The notes: generated by a model from the letters alone, not told the origin. A DNA stretch of 64,000 nucleotides from Pseudoalteromonas denitrificans DSM 6059 (GCF_900112265.1 NZ_FOLO01000024.1:1-64000), one strand, 5' to 3'. Shown: positions 23,949 to 35,225, counted from the stretch's first letter. A program made the numbers and translations.

Positions 23949-26900
23949 ATGCCAAAACGTAACGACTTAAAAAGCATACTAATCTTAGGCGCAGGTCCAA
24001 TTGTAATTGGTCAAGCATGTGAGTTTGATTACTCAGGCGCGCAGGCTTGTAAAGCACTAAGAGAAGAAGGTTATAGAGTTATCTTAGTTAACTCTAACCC
24101 TGCAACAATTATGACAGATCCAGAAATGGCAGATGCGACTTATATCGAGCCAATTCACTGGGAAGTTGTTGAAAAAATTATCGCTAAAGAAAACCCATGT
24201 GCGATATTACCAACTATGGGTGGCCAAACAGCATTAAACTGTGCACTTGATTTAGAAAAGCATGGTGTACTTGAAAAGTACAATGTTGAAATGATTGGTG
24301 CAACTGCTGATGCAATTGATAAAGCAGAAGACAGATCTCGTTTCGATAAAGCAATGAAAGCAATAGGTCTTGATACACCCGTTGCTGAAATAGCGCATAC
24401 AATGAGCGAAGCAAAAGACATCAATACACGTATTGGTTTCCCTTGTATTATCCGTCCATCTTTCACTATGGGTGGCACCGGTGGTGGTGTTGCTTACAAT
24501 ATGGAAGAGTTTGAAGAAATCTGTACCCGTGGTTTAGACTTATCTCCAACAAGTGAATTATTGATTGATGAATCATTAATTGGTTGGAAAGAGTACGAAA
24601 TGGAAGTTGTGCGTGATAAAAACGACAACTGTATCATAGTGTGTGCAATTGAAAACTTCGACCCTATGGGTGTTCATACAGGTGACTCAATCACTGTGGC
24701 ACCCGCACAAACATTAACAGACAAAGAATACCAGTTAATGAGAAATGCTTCTTTAGCTGTATTACGTGAAATTGGTGTTGAAACGGGTGGTTCAAACGTA
24801 CAGTTTGGTATTTGTCCTGATACAGGTCGCATGGTTATTATTGAAATGAACCCGCGCGTATCTCGTTCATCAGCACTTGCTTCAAAAGCAACGGGCTTCC
24901 CAATTGCTAAAATTGCAGCAAAACTTGCGATAGGCTATACGTTAGATGAACTTCAAAATGATATAACAGGTGGAAAGACACCTGCATCATTTGAACCTTC
25001 AATTGATTATGTTGTAACTAAATTACCGCGCTTTAATTTTGAAAAGTTTGCTGGTGCAAACGACCGTTTAACGACACAAATGAAATCTGTGGGTGAGGTG
25101 ATGGCGATAGGTCGTAACTTCCAAGAATCATTACAAAAAGCATTACGTGGTCTAGAAGTTGGCGTAAATGGTTTATCACCTTTTGTTGATTTAACTGATT
25201 CAAATGCAAAAGCTAAAATTATTCATGAATTACGCGAGCCAGGTGCTGAGCGTATTTGGTATATAGCTGATGCAATGCGTTTTGGTATGAGCATTGAAGA
25301 AATTCATGAGCTGACTAAAGTTGATCTTTGGTACTTAGTTCAAATGGAAGACATCATAAAAGATGAAACCAAAATTTCAGAAGTGGGTATGGCTGGCCTA
25401 AATAAAGAATTCTTACGTAAATTAAAGCGTAAAGGCTTTGCTGATTCTCGTATCTCAGAAATTGCAGGTGTATCTGAAACTGAAATTCGTAAAAAGCGTC
25501 ATCAATTAAATATCACACCTGTATACAAGCGTGTTGACACGTGTGCTGCTGAATTTAGCTCTGATACTGCTTACATGTATTCATCTTACGATGAAGAGTG
25601 TGAAGCAAATCCTTCTGATAAAGATAAAATAATGGTCATTGGCGGTGGTCCTAACCGCATCGGTCAAGGTATCGAATTTGATTACTGTTGTGTTCATGCT
25701 GCACTTGCAATGCGTGAAGATGGTTATGAAACTATCATGGTAAACTGTAATCCAGAAACGGTTTCAACAGATTACGATACTTCAGATCGCTTATATTTTG
25801 AACCTATTACACTTGAAGATGTATTAGAAATAGTACGTATTGAAAAACCAAAAGGTGTAATCGTTCAATATGGTGGCCAAACACCACTTAAATTAGCGAG
25901 AGAATTAGAAGCGAATGGCGTGCCAATTATTGGTACCTCACCTGATGCTATTGATCGCGCTGAAGATAGAGAACGTTTCCAAAAAATGGTGGAACGTTTA
26001 GATTTATTACAACCGGAAAATGCGACCGTAACTTCAACTGAAGAAGCGATTGCAAAATCTGCTGAAATTGGTTTTCCACTTGTAGTGCGTCCATCGTATG
26101 TACTTGGTGGCCGTGCAATGGAAATTGTATATGACGAAGCAGATTTACGTCGTTATATGACAGAAGCTGTATCTGCATCTAATGAAGCACCCGTATTACT
26201 TGACCGTTTTCTAGATGATGCAATTGAAATTGATGTTGATGCTATTTGTGACGGTGAGCAAGTAGTGATCGCTGGTATTATGGAGCATATAGAGCAAGCG
26301 GGTGTTCACTCAGGTGATTCAGCATGTTCATTACCGCCATATACATTAAGCCCTCAAATTCAAGATGTTATGCGTGACCAAGTAACACGTATGGCTTTAG
26401 AGTTAGGTGTTGTAGGTTTAATGAATACTCAGTTTGCAGTTAAAGACGGCGATGTTTATTTAATTGAAGTAAATCCGCGTGCTGCACGTACGGTACCATT
26501 TGTTTCTAAAGCAACTGGAATGGCAGTTGCTAAAGTTGCAGCCCGTTGTATGGCAGGTCAAAGCCTAGTAAACCAAGGTATAAAAGGTGAAATAATTCCA
26601 CCATATTACAGTGTAAAGGAAGTGGTTCTTCCTTTTGCTAAGTTCTTAGGTGTGGATCCAATTCGTGGTCCTGAAATGCGCTCTACCGGTGAAGTAATGG
26701 GTGTGGGTGAAAACTTTGCTGAAGCATTTGCAAAAGCACAGTTAGGCGCAAGTAATGTTTTACCTCGTGGAGGCCGAGCGTTATTATCTGTACGCAATGC
26801 AGATAAAAAGCGCATTGTTGAACTTGCTCGTATCATGAAAGACTTAGGTTTTGATTTAGATGCAACGGGCGGTACAGCAAAAGCAATAGAGTCTGCTGGT

Positions 26901-27167
26901 ATTGAAGTTCGCCATGTGAATAAAGTATTTGAGGGTCGCCCTCATATTCTTGACCGCATTAAAAACGAAGAATATAGCTATATTGTCAATACCACCGAAG
27001 GCCGTCAGGCAATAGAAGACTCAAAAGTACTTCGACGTGGTGCATTGCAACATAAAACAAACTATACTACGACGCTTAATGCTGCTTTTGCCAACTGTAA
27101 AGCAAATGCTGCAGATGACAGATCTGTTGTTACTTCGGTACAAGAACTGCACAAAAGAATAAAATAA
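23949..27167 (+). CDS. carB: Carbamoyl-phosphate synthase large subunit
   Basis: ATP-dependent synthase that combines bicarbonate, ammonia and two ATP into carbamoyl phosphate. It has 1072 residues (E. coli 1073). Two ATP-grasp halves are visible as duplicated segments ([10 protein letters not shown] and [24 protein letters not shown] and [13 protein letters not shown]). The C-terminal allosteric domain (about 935-1072) contains [12 protein letters not shown] and IVNTTEGR. It is translated from ATG with GGAACTAGAG upstream, in an operon with carA, and ends in a terminator. Confidence 0.98.
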   Translation: MPKRNDLKSILILGAGPIVIGQACEFDYSGAQACKALREEGYRVILVNSNPATIMTDPEMADATYIEPIHWEVVEKIIAKENPCAILPTMGGQTALNCALDLEKHGVLEKYNVEMIGATADAIDKAEDRSRFDKAMKAIGLDTPVAEIAHTMSEAKDINTRIGFPCIIRPSFTMGGTGGGVAYNMEEFEEICTRGLDLSPTSELLIDESLIGWKEYEMEVVRDKNDNCIIVCAIENFDPMGVHTGDSITVAPAQTLTDKEYQLMRNASLAVLREIGVETGGSNVQFGICPDTGRMVIIEMNPRVSRSSALASKATGFPIAKIAAKLAIGYTLDELQNDITGGKTPASFEPSIDYVVTKLPRFNFEKFAGANDRLTTQMKSVGEVMAIGRNFQESLQKALRGLEVGVNGLSPFVDLTDSNAKAKIIHELREPGAERIWYIADAMRFGMSIEEIHELTKVDLWYLVQMEDIIKDETKISEVGMAGLNKEFLRKLKRKGFADSRISEIAGVSETEIRKKRHQLNITPVYKRVDTCAAEFSSDTAYMYSSYDEECEANPSDKDKIMVIGGGPNRIGQGIEFDYCCVHAALAMREDGYETIMVNCNPETVSTDYDTSDRLYFEPITLEDVLEIVRIEKPKGVIVQYGGQTPLKLARELEANGVPIIGTSPDAIDRAEDRERFQKMVERLDLLQPENATVTSTEEAIAKSAEIGFPLVVRPSYVLGGRAMEIVYDEADLRRYMTEAVSASNEAPVLLDRFLDDAIEIDVDAICDGEQVVIAGIMEHIEQAGVHSGDSACSLPPYTLSPQIQDVMRDQVTRMALELGVVGLMNTQFAVKDGDVYLIEVNPRAARTVPFVSKATGMAVAKVAARCMAGQSLVNQGIKGEIIPPYYSVKEVVLPFAKFLGVDPIRGPEMRSTGEVMGVGENFAEAFAKAQLGASNVLPRGGRALLSVRNADKKRIVELARIMKDLGFDLDATGGTAKAIESAGIEVRHVNKVFEGRPHILDRIKNEEYSYIVNTTEGRQAIEDSKVLRRGALQHKTNYTTTLNAAFANCKANAADDRSVVTSVQELHKRIK

Positions 27168-27224
27168 GCGCCTAGAGTAAAACAAATATGCCTTTATTTA
27201 TGATAATTTAGGCATAATTCAAAT

Positions 27225-27252
27225 AACCTGAAAGTTGAATTTCAGGTTTTTT
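27225..27252 (+). terminator. Terminator of carAB
   Basis: Stem AACCTGAAA/TTTCAGGTT with a 6-nt loop, followed by a T-run. It lies between carB and greA. Confidence 0.8.
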
Positions 27253-27274
27253 GTTATAAAAAATGGACAAGTTT

Positions 27275-27751
27275 ATGCAAAAAATACCAATGACAGTTCA
27301 AGGTGAAGTACTTTTACGTGAAGAACTGGTTGAACTTAAAACTGTAAAACGCCCTCGAATCGTAGCGGATATCGCAGAAGCACGTGAACATGGCGATCTT
27401 AAAGAAAATGCTGAGTACCATGCTGCCCGTGAAGAGCAAGGTTTTTGTGAAGGCCGAATTCAAGAGATTGAAGCCAAATTATCAAATGTACAAGTGATAG
27501 ATGTTACAAAAATGCCGAATAATGGCAAAGTCATTTTTGGTACAACCGTCACGATTGTAAATATCGAAACTGATGATGAAGTGACTTACAAAATTGTAGG
27601 TGATGATGAAGCTAATATTAAAAAGAATCTTATTTCTGTTAACTCGCCAATTGCACGTGGCCTTATCGGAAAAGAAGTAGATGATGAAGTCAGTATTGCG
27701 ACACCAAAAGGCAATGTTGGTTTTGAAATCATAGAAGTACAATATAAATAA
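27275..27751 (+). CDS. greA: Transcription elongation factor GreA
   Basis: Stimulates cleavage of backtracked RNA by RNA polymerase. With start ATG 27275 the protein has 158 residues, identical to E. coli GreA length, beginning MQKIPMT; an in-frame ATG at 27263 would add four residues. The coiled-coil tip carries the acidic catalytic loop in [23 protein letters not shown]. The C-terminal domain ends in [14 protein letters not shown]. It follows carB across a terminator, so it likely has its own promoter. Confidence 0.97.
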   Translation: MQKIPMTVQGEVLLREELVELKTVKRPRIVADIAEAREHGDLKENAEYHAAREEQGFCEGRIQEIEAKLSNVQVIDVTKMPNNGKVIFGTTVTIVNIETDDEVTYKIVGDDEANIKKNLISVNSPIARGLIGKEVDDEVSIATPKGNVGFEIIEVQYK

Positions 27752-27812
27752 GTGCGAATATATTTAATTGATTAAGGTGTGCATAATTGCTAGCCTAAAT
27801 TAATAAGAGAAT

Positions 27813-27837
27813 AAGCTCGGATTTTCCGAGCTTTTTT
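27813..27837 (+). terminator. Terminator of greA
   Basis: AAGCTCGG-ATTTT-CCGAGCTT followed by T residues. Confidence 0.85.
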
Positions 27838-27885
27838 ATTGGCTCATTTTTTATGATATTGTCATTTTGGCAGAAGGATTTTGAC

Positions 27886-29151
27886 TTGTTAAAACTTCTA
27901 TCTTATTCATTTATTTTCTGTTTATTTATGCTTGCTTCACCTGTAAAAGCCGATTGTCAAAGTGAATTTAACAATAAAAATTACATCGAAGCATTTGGCA
28001 TATGTCAGAATGAAAGTGAAGAATCAGCAGATGCACAATTTATCATGGCCCAAATTTATGCCAAAGGGTTAGGTGTGGGTCGAGACTTAACTCAAGCAAT
28101 CAATTACTTAAGTCAGGCTGCTCAAGCAGAACATACCCAAGCCATGTTTAATTTAGCTGTGGCATTTGAACTTGGTAAAGGTGTTGAAAAAAACCTCGTT
28201 GTATCACATGAATGGCAATTAAAATCGGCACATAAGGGGTGGTTAAAAGCACAGCGTAAAGTCGCTAAAATGTACGAAACGGGTCAAGGTGTCCGTCCTG
28301 ATGCTGAACAAGCCTATATTTGGTATAAAAAAGCGGCGGAGCAAGGCGATGCAGATAGCCAACTAGAATTGGGTGCAGTTTTATTACAAGGTATTAATTT
28401 ACCAGGAAAAACAGTGCAAAAAGATATTGATAAGGGTTTGTATTGGATCAAAGAGTCAGCAAAGCAGAATAATGCAGAGGCGCAATTTGCCATAGCAACT
28501 TTAATTATTGATAAAGCGCCTGAAGAAGCAATGAGTTTTTATTTAAAAGCTGCTGAAAATGGAAATAAATTTGCAATGCATAACCTCGCTTCTATTTATT
28601 TAAAAGGTGAAATAGTGCCTCAAGATGTTGTAAATAGTAAACACTTTGCTGTAATGGCGATTGCTAAGGGGCAAAAATCTAGCCAGAGTATTCTAGATCA
28701 TATTGTTCAATTAGAAAACTTGAACAAAAATGGGAGTAAAAAAGAAAACACAAAAGAAGTTGAAAAAACACCTCAATTGGCATCTTCAGAACAAACATCA
28801 CCAGCTATAAATGAGCAAAACATTACTGAAAATAAAGGTGAAACCGAAGCAGAAACTACAGTTAAAACTCAAGTTGAAAATGAATTTATCACCTCACTTA
28901 GAAACGCTAATTATGTTTTACAATTAGCGAGTATGGCAAAAAAAACCAGTGTAAATGGCTTCATAAAAAAATATAACTTAATGAATAAAGTACATGTTTT
29001 ATTTATACCCAATACAAAACGCTATTTAATTTTGTCAGAACCAAAAGAATACTTAACGCAAGCTAGGGAGCTACAAAAGCAATATAACGAATTATTAAAT
29101 AGCAGCGCTTGGTTAAGAAAAACACCTGCTGTTTTAGCTTTGTTACATTAG
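27886..29151 (+). CDS. Sel1-repeat protein with C-terminal SPOR-like domain
   Basis: A 421-residue exported protein. The start is best placed at TTG 27886, seven bases after AAGGA; the earlier in-frame ATG 27853 has no ribosome-binding site. A signal peptide ends at SPVKA. About six Sel1-like repeats (typified by YAKGLGVGRDLTQAINYLSQAA and YETGQGVRPDAEQAYIWYKKAA) span roughly residues 45-260. A Glu/Thr-rich linker follows, then a SPOR-like domain (NYVLQLASMAKKTSVNGFI to LQKQYN). SPOR domains bind denuded septal peptidoglycan, so a periplasmic cell-wall role is likely. Function otherwise unknown. Confidence 0.8.
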   Translation: MLKLLSYSFIFCLFMLASPVKADCQSEFNNKNYIEAFGICQNESEESADAQFIMAQIYAKGLGVGRDLTQAINYLSQAAQAEHTQAMFNLAVAFELGKGVEKNLVVSHEWQLKSAHKGWLKAQRKVAKMYETGQGVRPDAEQAYIWYKKAAEQGDADSQLELGAVLLQGINLPGKTVQKDIDKGLYWIKESAKQNNAEAQFAIATLIIDKAPEEAMSFYLKAAENGNKFAMHNLASIYLKGEIVPQDVVNSKHFAVMAIAKGQKSSQSILDHIVQLENLNKNGSKKENTKEVEKTPQLASSEQTSPAINEQNITENKGETEAETTVKTQVENEFITSLRNANYVLQLASMAKKTSVNGFIKKYNLMNKVHVLFIPNTKRYLILSEPKEYLTQARELQKQYNELLNSSAWLRKTPAVLALLH

Positions 29152-29357
29152 GTTTTAAAATAGAAGAATCGAAAAAGATGTGAGCTACACTTTAGTTAAA
29201 TCATGCCCTAAGGGCGAAACATTAACACAAAGTAGTACATACTTTAGAAATACAGCGTAACGAGTGTAATTTTATACTTGATTTTTTTAACTCGTAAATT
29301 ATCTCTTTTTAAGAGAGTTATTCATTTTTAACTTCTGGAAATATTTGGAAGATTTTT

Positions 29358-30242
29358 ATGAAATATATATTACTAATGATTTCCCTCATTTTTGCCTTAG
29401 TTTTTTACTTGTTTGTAGTAGTTCCTTTAGATCTCAACAGGGTTTCCTTTTCTAAAAAAATAATGAAAGATCCTTTAACCTTAGAGTTACTATTAAATAA
29501 AACGCCAGCACCAATTTTAAAAACTTCTTTAGTATCTATACATATAGCTAGTTTGATAGATCCTGTGCAACTCACAAAATTACAAATATATAATAAATAT
29601 CTTCAAAGAGCTAAGTTGGGTGTAGCAGAAGCGAAATATCTTGTCTCTTCAATTCAGAATAGTTGTAGCTCTTATATGACCTTAGAGCAAATAGATATAG
29701 TCAGAATAGAAGAAAGTCAATTTTACTTAGATGGAACTCTTTCTTTAGCGTTATAAAATGTTCATCATGAATGTCATGAATGTCATGAATGTCATGAATT
29801 AGCTGGCTCTTTAAAAGGTGGAACGATTAAAAAGTTACATAAATTTTGGCGAAAAAGTGCAGCAGCTCAAGGTTATGCACTTGCAAAAATTGAAATTGAA
29901 AAAGGTAATATTGAACGTGGGGAGTTATTAAAATTACTTCAAGTTTCATTTAAACAGTTGAATGGTCATGCCTATTTAAAGAACACCTTAACTCATTACA
30001 TGAGATATTTTTACACTGAATTTATGGATAACTCAAATAACATAGAGCAAATAGTTGATCCTAACTCAATTGCGTGGGAATACCTCAGCTGTATTGCTAA
30101 TGTAAACTGTGATCAAATAGATTTTGAATTAATGCTAGAGTTACATTTTGATAAGAGCGATATAAATAAAATATTGAGTGCCAGTGAGTATTATAAAAAA
30201 GCGATAAAAAATGAAGACTGGAAATCTTTAGGTTTAAATTAA
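29358..30242 (+). pseudogene. Sel1-like membrane-anchored gene broken by an in-frame TAA
   Basis: A first frame runs 29358-29756 (132 residues: N-terminal membrane segment MKYILLMISLIFALVFYLF, then helical sequence) and stops at TAA 29754-29756. The same frame stays open after that stop to 30242, including a Sel1-like stretch (FWRKSAAAQGYALAKIEIEKG) and the 94-residue segment from ATG 29958. That ATG has no ribosome-binding site. Directly after the stop a 9-base unit (CATGAATGT) is repeated, reading Glu-Cys-His three times without shifting frame. The simplest view is one roughly 294-codon gene with a nonsense mutation. The upstream half might still be translated. It follows the Sel1-SPOR gene. 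Confidence 0.6.
29766..29798 (+). repeat. 9-bp tandem repeat (CATGAATGT, about 3.5 copies)
   Basis: Three perfect copies plus a partial one, immediately after the in-frame stop of the Sel1-like gene. Its length is a multiple of three, so copy-number change would not shift the frame. Confidence 0.85.
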
Positions 30243-30431
30243 AACATATGTAACCATTCTGAATGGGATAAATATGCAATAGCTGCGCTACTTACAATCC
30301 CACTTAGGTTTAGTTGAGAGCTATAAACCTGTGCTCTTTAAAAATTATCCTCAGCTATAGTTGATCACTAATTTAAAAGAATTGGTATAATACATTATTC
30401 AGTTATAAATTCATTCCAAAATATCAGACAT

Positions 30432-30456
30432 AAAAAGGCGCTTTTAGCGCCTTTTT
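30432..30456. terminator. Bidirectional hairpin terminator
   Basis: AAAAAGGCGC-TTTTA-GCGCCTTTTT, with A and T runs that suit both strands. Confidence 0.85.
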
Positions 30457-30467
30457 GGTTTATGCAA

Positions 30468-30492
30468 AATAAAGTTGCTCTGGGTGAGCAAC
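30468..30492 (-). terminator. Terminator of the RND operon
   Basis: On the minus strand, GTTGCTC-ACCCA-GAGCAAC is followed by TTTATTTT. It lies 23 bp past the permease stop. Confidence 0.65.
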
Positions 30493-30514
30493 GATAGGTT
30501 TTTTATTAAAGTGT

Positions 30515-33500
30515 TTACAAATCTGATTGAGCTAAAGTATCCAGTTTCTCATTGGTAGCAGCATCATGTTTTTTATTGCGACTAATAAGGCGTTTTAGAA
30601 GATGTTTTAAGTCCTCTAAAGCAACATACTGACATGGAATCAATAATAAAGTGATCACAGTTGCAAACAATACACCAAATGCAAGTGATACAGCCATAGG
30701 TATGACTATTTTGGCTTGTAGGCTTGTCTCTGTAATGATTGGAATTAAACCAATAAATGTTGTTATTGATGTTAAGAATATAGCTCTAAAGCGTTTACAG
30801 CCAGCTTCTACAACGGCAACTTTCATTGGAATGCCAGCAGCACGGGCTTTATTGACAAAATCAACCATGACCAAAGAATCATTTACCACAACACCTGCAG
30901 CGGCAATAATGCCAAAGAAAGATAAGCTACTCATAGTCATGCCTAAAATAAGGTGGCCAAACATAGCGCCAATTACACCAAAGGGGATCACCGACATGAT
31001 TAAAAACGGCTGAGAATAAGAGCGTAATGGAATTGCCAGTAGTGCAAATATCAACATCATAGATAAAGCAAAATTACGAATTTGCTCATTCATGCTGTCC
31101 ATTTCTTCTTGAATCTTACCTGCTACTTCGGTACGAATACCTGAGTGTGCTTTAATAAGCTGAGGTAAATAATTATCTCTAATATCTTTGGTTATTTTGA
31201 AGGGTTCCGCTTGTTCAGTATCTACAGATGCCCATACATTAATAGTTCGCATTGCGTTTTCACGACGTATGCTATTTACACCTTGAACAAGTTCTATTTT
31301 GGCTACTTCAGATAACAGTACTTCGCCACCTGTTGGTGTACTAATACGTACATCTTGAATTTGACCAATTGAATTACGTTCTTCAATGGGATAGCGGATC
31401 ATGACTTTAAGCTCTTCACCATCGCGTAAAATACGTTGTGCTTCTAAGCCATAAAAGCCAAAACTGACCTGAGATGCAATATCTGCAAGTGTTAACCCTA
31501 AACTATGGGCAACAGGCTTTAAATCTAAACGTACTTCATCTGTTGCTGTTTGCATTGAATCATTCACATCACCAATACCTTTAATTGTATTGAGCTTTTG
31601 CTTTAGCTGATTTGCCGCTAAACGTAAGGTTTCAATGTTTTTGCCTTCAAGGCGAAAGCTAATATCACCGTCATCTCGACCATTGCCGCCTATGCTATCT
31701 CGAATGTTTAATGTTTTAATCCCTGCAATTTGTGGCATTTGTTCACGCCACATATCGGCCAGAGCAAAGGTATCCATGACTCTGAGTTCTGGTGAAACCA
31801 GTTTTGCCATAATACGTGCACGCGTTCTACCTTGAAGGCGAACCGTTAATGCCTCAACCATTTTTGAACCATATTTTTGTTCAATTTTTTTATCAACATC
31901 TACAATCAATTGTTCAAATTGAAGCGCAGCTGTTAAAGTTGCTTGCTCAGATGAGGATAGTGTCATGTCTATATCAACGTTGGCAAAATCGTGAGGAATT
32001 TTAGGGTTAGCAACAAACTTAACAACACCCCCGACAAACATACCGGCACTAATAATTAAGATACTGACAAAACCCATAATAACGGCATATCTATAATGAA
32101 TTGCTTTTTCGATAGCAGGGCGATATACATTTTCAATAAAACGTTTTAGATTTGAGTCGATAATTCCACGTAATACATGTAATGGGTTTTTAGGATTAGA
32201 AGGTCTGGGTGTCATTTTTGCTAAATGTGCTGGCAATATTAGTTTAGACTCAACCAATGAGAATATTAAACATAAAATAATGACACCACCAATAGCCATT
32301 GAGAATGCACTACTTGGTCCATCATCAAGCATCATAGGTAAAAATGCTGCAATCGTTGTAAGTACACCAAAAGTTGCAGGCATAGCAACACGTTTTACGC
32401 CGCGAATAACACTTTCCATACTATGACCGTGCTCTTCAATTTCGGCATGGGCCGATTCACCTATCACTATGGCATCATCGACCACTATGCCCAATACAAG
32501 AATAAAGGCGAATAGAGATGCGATATTAATTGTGATATCAAGACCTGCAGTTGGCATGAATAAAAACGCACCTAAAAATGAAACTGGTAGCCCCATCATG
32601 ACCCAAAATGCTAAACGTATTCTTAAAAATAGTGCCAACATTAAAAATACTAATAAGCCACCCCAAATCATATTACTGATCATCATATCTAAACGGCCAT
32701 TCAGGTAATAAGTCATATCAACAAATGACTCTATGGTGACACTTTGAGGTAGCTCTTTATTTTTGGCCTCTAAATAGGCATACATTACTTTGGCAACTTT
32801 AGTTATGTCTTGATCTTTAGATGCACCAATAGAGAAGGTTAGTGAGTTTTGACCATTAAATTTAGAGTATTGGATGCCTTCTTGAAAACCGTCGTTGATT
32901 GTTGCAATATCACCTAAATGAATTAATGTACCATCTTCAAGAGTAATCAAAGGAAGTTGTTCAAACTCATGACCTTTATAAGCTTGATTTTCAACACGAA
33001 GAGAAATATAGCCATTTTCAGCTTTAATTTGACCGGCCGACATATTAGCAGAATAACCACGTACTTTAGCTGCAATGTCTCTAAAACTTAAACCATATTC
33101 CCTGAGTTTATCCGGACTGATTTCAATACTAATTTCATAAGCTAAGCCACTAAAAAAATCAGCAACATTAATACCTGGTAAAGCTAAAATCTCATCATGT
33201 ATTTTATTACCTAAGTCTTTGAGTTCATGGTTTGATAAATCACCATGAAGACTTAAAAACATGACTTCTTGAGTAAATTTGTCTTGACTGACAATCGGGC
33301 GTTCCATACCTTCAGGAAAGCTTGAAATTGTATCAACTTGCAGTTTAACTTCGTCTAATACTTCTTTTGCATCGTAGCCTTCGTCTACTTCAATCCAAGA
33401 TTGTGAAAAGCTTCGACGAGAGTAAGTGATCACACGTTTAAGGCCTTGTAAGCCTTCAAGAGACTCTTCAATTTTTACAGTGATCCCTTCTTCAACTTCT

Positions 33501-33685
33501 TGCGGTGCTGCGCCTGGGTAGGCAACTTGTACTTGAAGCCAGTTATTTTCATAATCAGGAAACATTTGTTTACGTATAGTGGTAGCCGTTAATAGGCCGC
33601 CTACTAAAATAAATATCATTAACAAATTTGCAGCGACTGAATTCCGGGCAAACCAGGCTATGATCCCTTTATTAGTATCTATCAT
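30515..33685 (-). CDS. RND efflux permease (HAE1-like)
   Basis: A 1056-residue inner-membrane proton-driven efflux permease. The domain pattern is TM1 (LLMIFILVGGLL), a large periplasmic loop, TM2-6, TM7, a second loop and TM8-12. The TM4 proton-relay pair DD is present at about residues 402-403 (LGIVVDDAIVIGES). TM10 reads GVVVNDSLVMVDF. It is encoded 58 bp after its adaptor gene, with AAGGGG before ATG 33685. No outer-membrane channel gene is adjacent, so it probably uses a TolC encoded elsewhere. Substrates cannot be deduced. Confidence 0.93.
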   Translation of the reverse strand: MIDTNKGIIAWFARNSVAANLLMIFILVGGLLTATTIRKQMFPDYENNWLQVQVAYPGAAPQEVEEGITVKIEESLEGLQGLKRVITYSRRSFSQSWIEVDEGYDAKEVLDEVKLQVDTISSFPEGMERPIVSQDKFTQEVMFLSLHGDLSNHELKDLGNKIHDEILALPGINVADFFSGLAYEISIEISPDKLREYGLSFRDIAAKVRGYSANMSAGQIKAENGYISLRVENQAYKGHEFEQLPLITLEDGTLIHLGDIATINDGFQEGIQYSKFNGQNSLTFSIGASKDQDITKVAKVMYAYLEAKNKELPQSVTIESFVDMTYYLNGRLDMMISNMIWGGLLVFLMLALFLRIRLAFWVMMGLPVSFLGAFLFMPTAGLDITINIASLFAFILVLGIVVDDAIVIGESAHAEIEEHGHSMESVIRGVKRVAMPATFGVLTTIAAFLPMMLDDGPSSAFSMAIGGVIILCLIFSLVESKLILPAHLAKMTPRPSNPKNPLHVLRGIIDSNLKRFIENVYRPAIEKAIHYRYAVIMGFVSILIISAGMFVGGVVKFVANPKIPHDFANVDIDMTLSSSEQATLTAALQFEQLIVDVDKKIEQKYGSKMVEALTVRLQGRTRARIMAKLVSPELRVMDTFALADMWREQMPQIAGIKTLNIRDSIGGNGRDDGDISFRLEGKNIETLRLAANQLKQKLNTIKGIGDVNDSMQTATDEVRLDLKPVAHSLGLTLADIASQVSFGFYGLEAQRILRDGEELKVMIRYPIEERNSIGQIQDVRISTPTGGEVLLSEVAKIELVQGVNSIRRENAMRTINVWASVDTEQAEPFKITKDIRDNYLPQLIKAHSGIRTEVAGKIQEEMDSMNEQIRNFALSMMLIFALLAIPLRSYSQPFLIMSVIPFGVIGAMFGHLILGMTMSSLSFFGIIAAAGVVVNDSLVMVDFVNKARAAGIPMKVAVVEAGCKRFRAIFLTSITTFIGLIPIITETSLQAKIVIPMAVSLAFGVLFATVITLLLIPCQYVALEDLKHLLKRLISRNKKHDAATNEKLDTLAQSDL

Positions 33686-33743
33686 ATTTAGACCCCTTGT
33701 TTTTAAACCTAGCGATGATGTTATTCAACTTATCTCTCATGGC

Positions 33744-34943
33744 TTAATCCTTCTTCATCGCAATTTGAGTTTCGTTTTTTTCATCAGAGTCTAATTGAGA
33801 AGGCTTTGCATGTTCAGTTGTTAACTTCATGCCTTCACTTGGGTAATCAAGGGCTGTAGTAATAATTTTATCGCCGTTTTGTAAACCATTGCTTAATACA
33901 ATTTTGTCATCAAATTCTCTTAAGATATCAACGGTTTGATAAGTAAGTGTATTGTCAGTTGTTAATACTGCAATTTTATTATTTTTAACTAAGTGGCGGG
34001 CGACAGTGGCTGTATTGTTTATTTTTAAACCTTGAATTTTGGCATTTACATAGGCACCAAATCGAAGAGGCGGAAAATCAGTGTTTTGAGCGTATGGATT
34101 TTTTACTTGGGCCACTAAATAACTCATGCGACTTTTTTGATTAATAACACCTTCGCTACGTACAATGTTAGCTTGCCAATCATATTGTTTACCCGCATAT
34201 TGCGTGGTTAAAACAACATTCGCATTGATGCCGCCTTTAATAAGATACTGCATATCTTTATCTGCAACAGGGAGCCTGACCTCTGCAATACTGATTGAAT
34301 TTAGTTCTCCAATATTGCTGCCAGGGCTGACAACACTGCCTAAACTCACATCACGTTTGGCAATAATAGCATCATATGGTGCACTGATATAGGTACGTTC
34401 TAAATTACGTTTTGCACGTTTTAAAGAGGCTTCGGATGCTTTGAAACGGGCTAATTGCTCTGCTAATTGTGGTTTTCTTAAGTAAAGTTCTGATGGAATA
34501 AATTCATTACTGTTTTTACGAATACGTTCCCATTCCGATTGAGCAACATGGCCTTGAGCACGTTCTACTTCTAGTGCTGAGCGGGCTTGAGCAAGTGTTG
34601 CCTGTGCTTCTATAAGAGCTGCTTCATAATCATTAGGATCAATGCGCGCAAGCACATCTCCTTTTTTAACAAATCCACCTACTACAAATGTTTCGGAAAC
34701 ATTTACCAGCTGGCCGCTGAGCTGTGCAACAAGTTTGGTTTGATTTTTAGGCGCAATCAGACCATAAGAGCTCACATCTAGGGTGATTGATTGTATTGCT
34801 GCTGGCTGAATTTGTACCAGAGGGAAAATTTCTTTTTCGTCTTTCTCTTCTGGTGGTTTTTTCATTGCTGAGAAGCCGGCCGCAATTCCAACTCCTAAGA
34901 CTAAGATCCCTATTGGGAAAAGTATTTGTTTTTTAGTCGCCAC
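33744..34943 (-). CDS. RND periplasmic adaptor (membrane fusion protein)
   Basis: A 399-residue adaptor that links the RND permease to an outer-membrane channel. An N-terminal membrane segment (ILFPIGILVLGVGIAAGFSA) is followed by biotinyl-lipoyl halves (LIAPKNQTKLVAQLSGQL and TYISAPYDAIIAKRDVSLGSVV), with an alpha-hairpin between them, then beta-barrel and membrane-proximal domains. The start is GTG 34943, seven bases after AAGGA; an ATG at 34950 is out of frame. It is first in the operon. No local regulator gene is adjacent, and the 280-bp upstream region shows no operator I can name. Confidence 0.92.
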   Translation of the reverse strand: MATKKQILFPIGILVLGVGIAAGFSAMKKPPEEKDEKEIFPLVQIQPAAIQSITLDVSSYGLIAPKNQTKLVAQLSGQLVNVSETFVVGGFVKKGDVLARIDPNDYEAALIEAQATLAQARSALEVERAQGHVAQSEWERIRKNSNEFIPSELYLRKPQLAEQLARFKASEASLKRAKRNLERTYISAPYDAIIAKRDVSLGSVVSPGSNIGELNSISIAEVRLPVADKDMQYLIKGGINANVVLTTQYAGKQYDWQANIVRSEGVINQKSRMSYLVAQVKNPYAQNTDFPPLRFGAYVNAKIQGLKINNTATVARHLVKNNKIAVLTTDNTLTYQTVDILREFDDKIVLSNGLQNGDKIITTALDYPSEGMKLTTEHAKPSQLDSDEKNETQIAMKKD

Positions 34944-35184
34944 TTTGCATTCCTTAGTAACTTATATTGATGACAGCTATAGAATATCAATATATTATTT
35001 ACTTAGTACTTAAAGATGTAACACCGTGTGTCATAAATGCTAGGTTTTGAAGGTTTCAAAAATAAATTTATTTTATAAGGGGCTGATTTAACTGTATTTA
35101 TGTGTTTTTTAGTCTGTGTTTGTGAAACACTAAATTTTACAATTAGAGTGCAACTTTTTCTGAGGTGTTAAAAAGAAGAAATGT

Positions 35185-35206
35185 AAAAGCCAGTGATCTG
35201 GCTTTT
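35185..35206 (-). terminator. Terminator of the DUF4136 gene
   Basis: AAAAGCCAG-TGAT-CTGGCTTTT hairpin, 20 bp past the stop. On the minus strand it is followed by a short T-containing tract. Confidence 0.65.
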
Positions 35207-35225
35207 CATTTTTTAAAGTGAAATA

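Noticed and set aside
29958..30242. Independent 94-residue gene
   Set aside because: No ribosome-binding site at its ATG, and its frame continues upstream with protein-like sequence to the in-frame stop of the Sel1-like gene; treated as part of that broken gene.
35017..35033. TGTAACACCGTGTGTCA upstream of the RND adaptor as an operator
   Set aside because: The arms are short and imperfect, and no adjacent regulator supports it.
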